Assembly: GCF_003952385.1 (NCBI RefSeq)
Contig: NZ_CP034444.1
Coordinates: 2,666,001-2,730,000, forward strand
Source of the DNA: Mesorhizobium sp. M1D.F.Ca.ET.043.01.1.1
GTDB taxonomy: Bacteria > Pseudomonadota > Alphaproteobacteria > Rhizobiales > Rhizobiaceae
Length of the DNA stretch: 64,000 nucleotides
Direction of reading: 5' to 3'
Each line of letters begins with the position of its first letter. Position 1 is the stretch's first letter. The notes beneath the pieces were generated by a model. That model saw only the letters and a program-made list of their open reading frames with translations. It searched no databases and had not been told where the DNA came from. Shown here piece after piece: positions 63,605 to 64,000 of the stretch. Position numbers and translations under genes: made by a program.

Positions 63605-64000
63605 TGAGCACTCCCTGATGTTCTTCCAAGCCCCTCTATCAGGCTCGCGAAGCGCGCATATAAGCACCGTTTTTGGGGCTTTGGAACACCCCGTTTGCGT
63701 ACCCCACGGTAAGCAGGAAAAGAATCCGCATTTTCCTCAAATACCGGAAAAAATGAGCAGAATTTTTCGCTCACGACATTGTTAACGACCGCATTTTTTT
63801 ATTGATTGGGCGCTTCTCGAAATCAGAACGAGGGGCGCCGTGCTCGCGATCCTGGTCCTCGCCGGCACGCGCCTCAGGGAGCGGTCGGCGAAGAGATTTC
63901 GGCGGCAAATCTTTCCGCCGCTGCCGCTGGGGCAAGACTTGCACCGCCGCTGATAGAGGCAATACATAGACGTCATGCCGGATTTCTTGGGAATCCGCGA
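63605..64000. other. Gene-free end of window, upstream of dppA
   Basis: Contains the dppA promoter region. The stretch 63700-63810 is notably A/T-rich for this genome and is the most likely promoter site, but no boxes were certain. No supported gene on either strand to 64000. Confidence 0.5.

Noticed and set aside
63771..63976. Small minus-strand open frames at the window end
   Set aside because: Arg/Ser-rich, no ribosome site, no recognisable domain.

Overview
The window looks like a chromosomal segment of a root-nodule-type alphaproteobacterium, most probably Mesorhizobium or a close Phyllobacteriaceae relative. The evidence is high GC with strong third-position bias, three copies of a RIME-like intergenic palindrome, a tandem yejA1-yejA2-yejB-yejE-yejF operon, GCG_CRPN small secreted proteins, a FixK/FNR box, and a great excess of ABC importers. 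No phage, insertion sequence, integrase or CRISPR was seen. One tRNA-Thr(CGT) is present.

Layout. 1-138: tail of an unknown protein with 27-nt repeats. 395-9037: Yej peptide importer plus a GhrA-like reductase. 9031-14468: lipoprotein, TPR-methyltransferase, a DNA ligase/exonuclease repair pair and a membrane protein. 14786-14861: tRNA-Thr. 15343-18719: a class III cyclase/TPR protein, a divergent RidA/TetR pair with a large operator palindrome, and a DUF2158 protein. 18872-24374: EF-hand protein, ECF sigma factor, probable anti-sigma and metal-sensor proteins, DUF1800 and DUF1501 proteins, and two GCG_CRPN proteins, one with a frameshifted tail. 24571-25112: a flavin-binding protein gene behind a perfect FixK/FNR box.

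25135-45711 is the most interesting part: a catabolic island of about 20 kb. A minus-strand operon encodes a cyclase-family hydrolase resembling isatin hydrolase, an FAD oxidoreductase, a MarR regulator and a two-subunit 2-oxoacid:ferredoxin oxidoreductase (IorA/IorB). Divergently there are a second FAD oxidoreductase, a complete family-5 ABC importer, a secreted VOC protein, a fused aryl-CoA monooxygenase/Old Yellow Enzyme, SDR, MarR, crotonase, acyl-CoA dehydrogenase and RidA. No CoA ligase is present. I propose that isatin is hydrolysed to isatinate (2-aminophenylglyoxylate), that IorAB oxidatively decarboxylates it straight to anthraniloyl-CoA, and that the fused monooxygenase/reductase plus beta-oxidation-like enzymes and RidA finish the job. 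The individual families are known; the assembled route is inference.

45960-50992: a GntR regulator with two matching operator palindromes, two class V PLP enzymes, and an amino-acid binding protein and permease with no ATPase. 50899-53263: a 175-bp direct repeat (about 91% identical) containing the end of the second PLP gene brackets a second class III cyclase/TPR gene. 53480-58184: a third, very large SAM-cyclase-ATPase-TPR regulator in operon with a family-1 binding protein. 58361-63604: a minus-strand dppABCDF importer. In three of the four complete or partial importers a strong hairpin separates the binding-protein gene from the permease gene.
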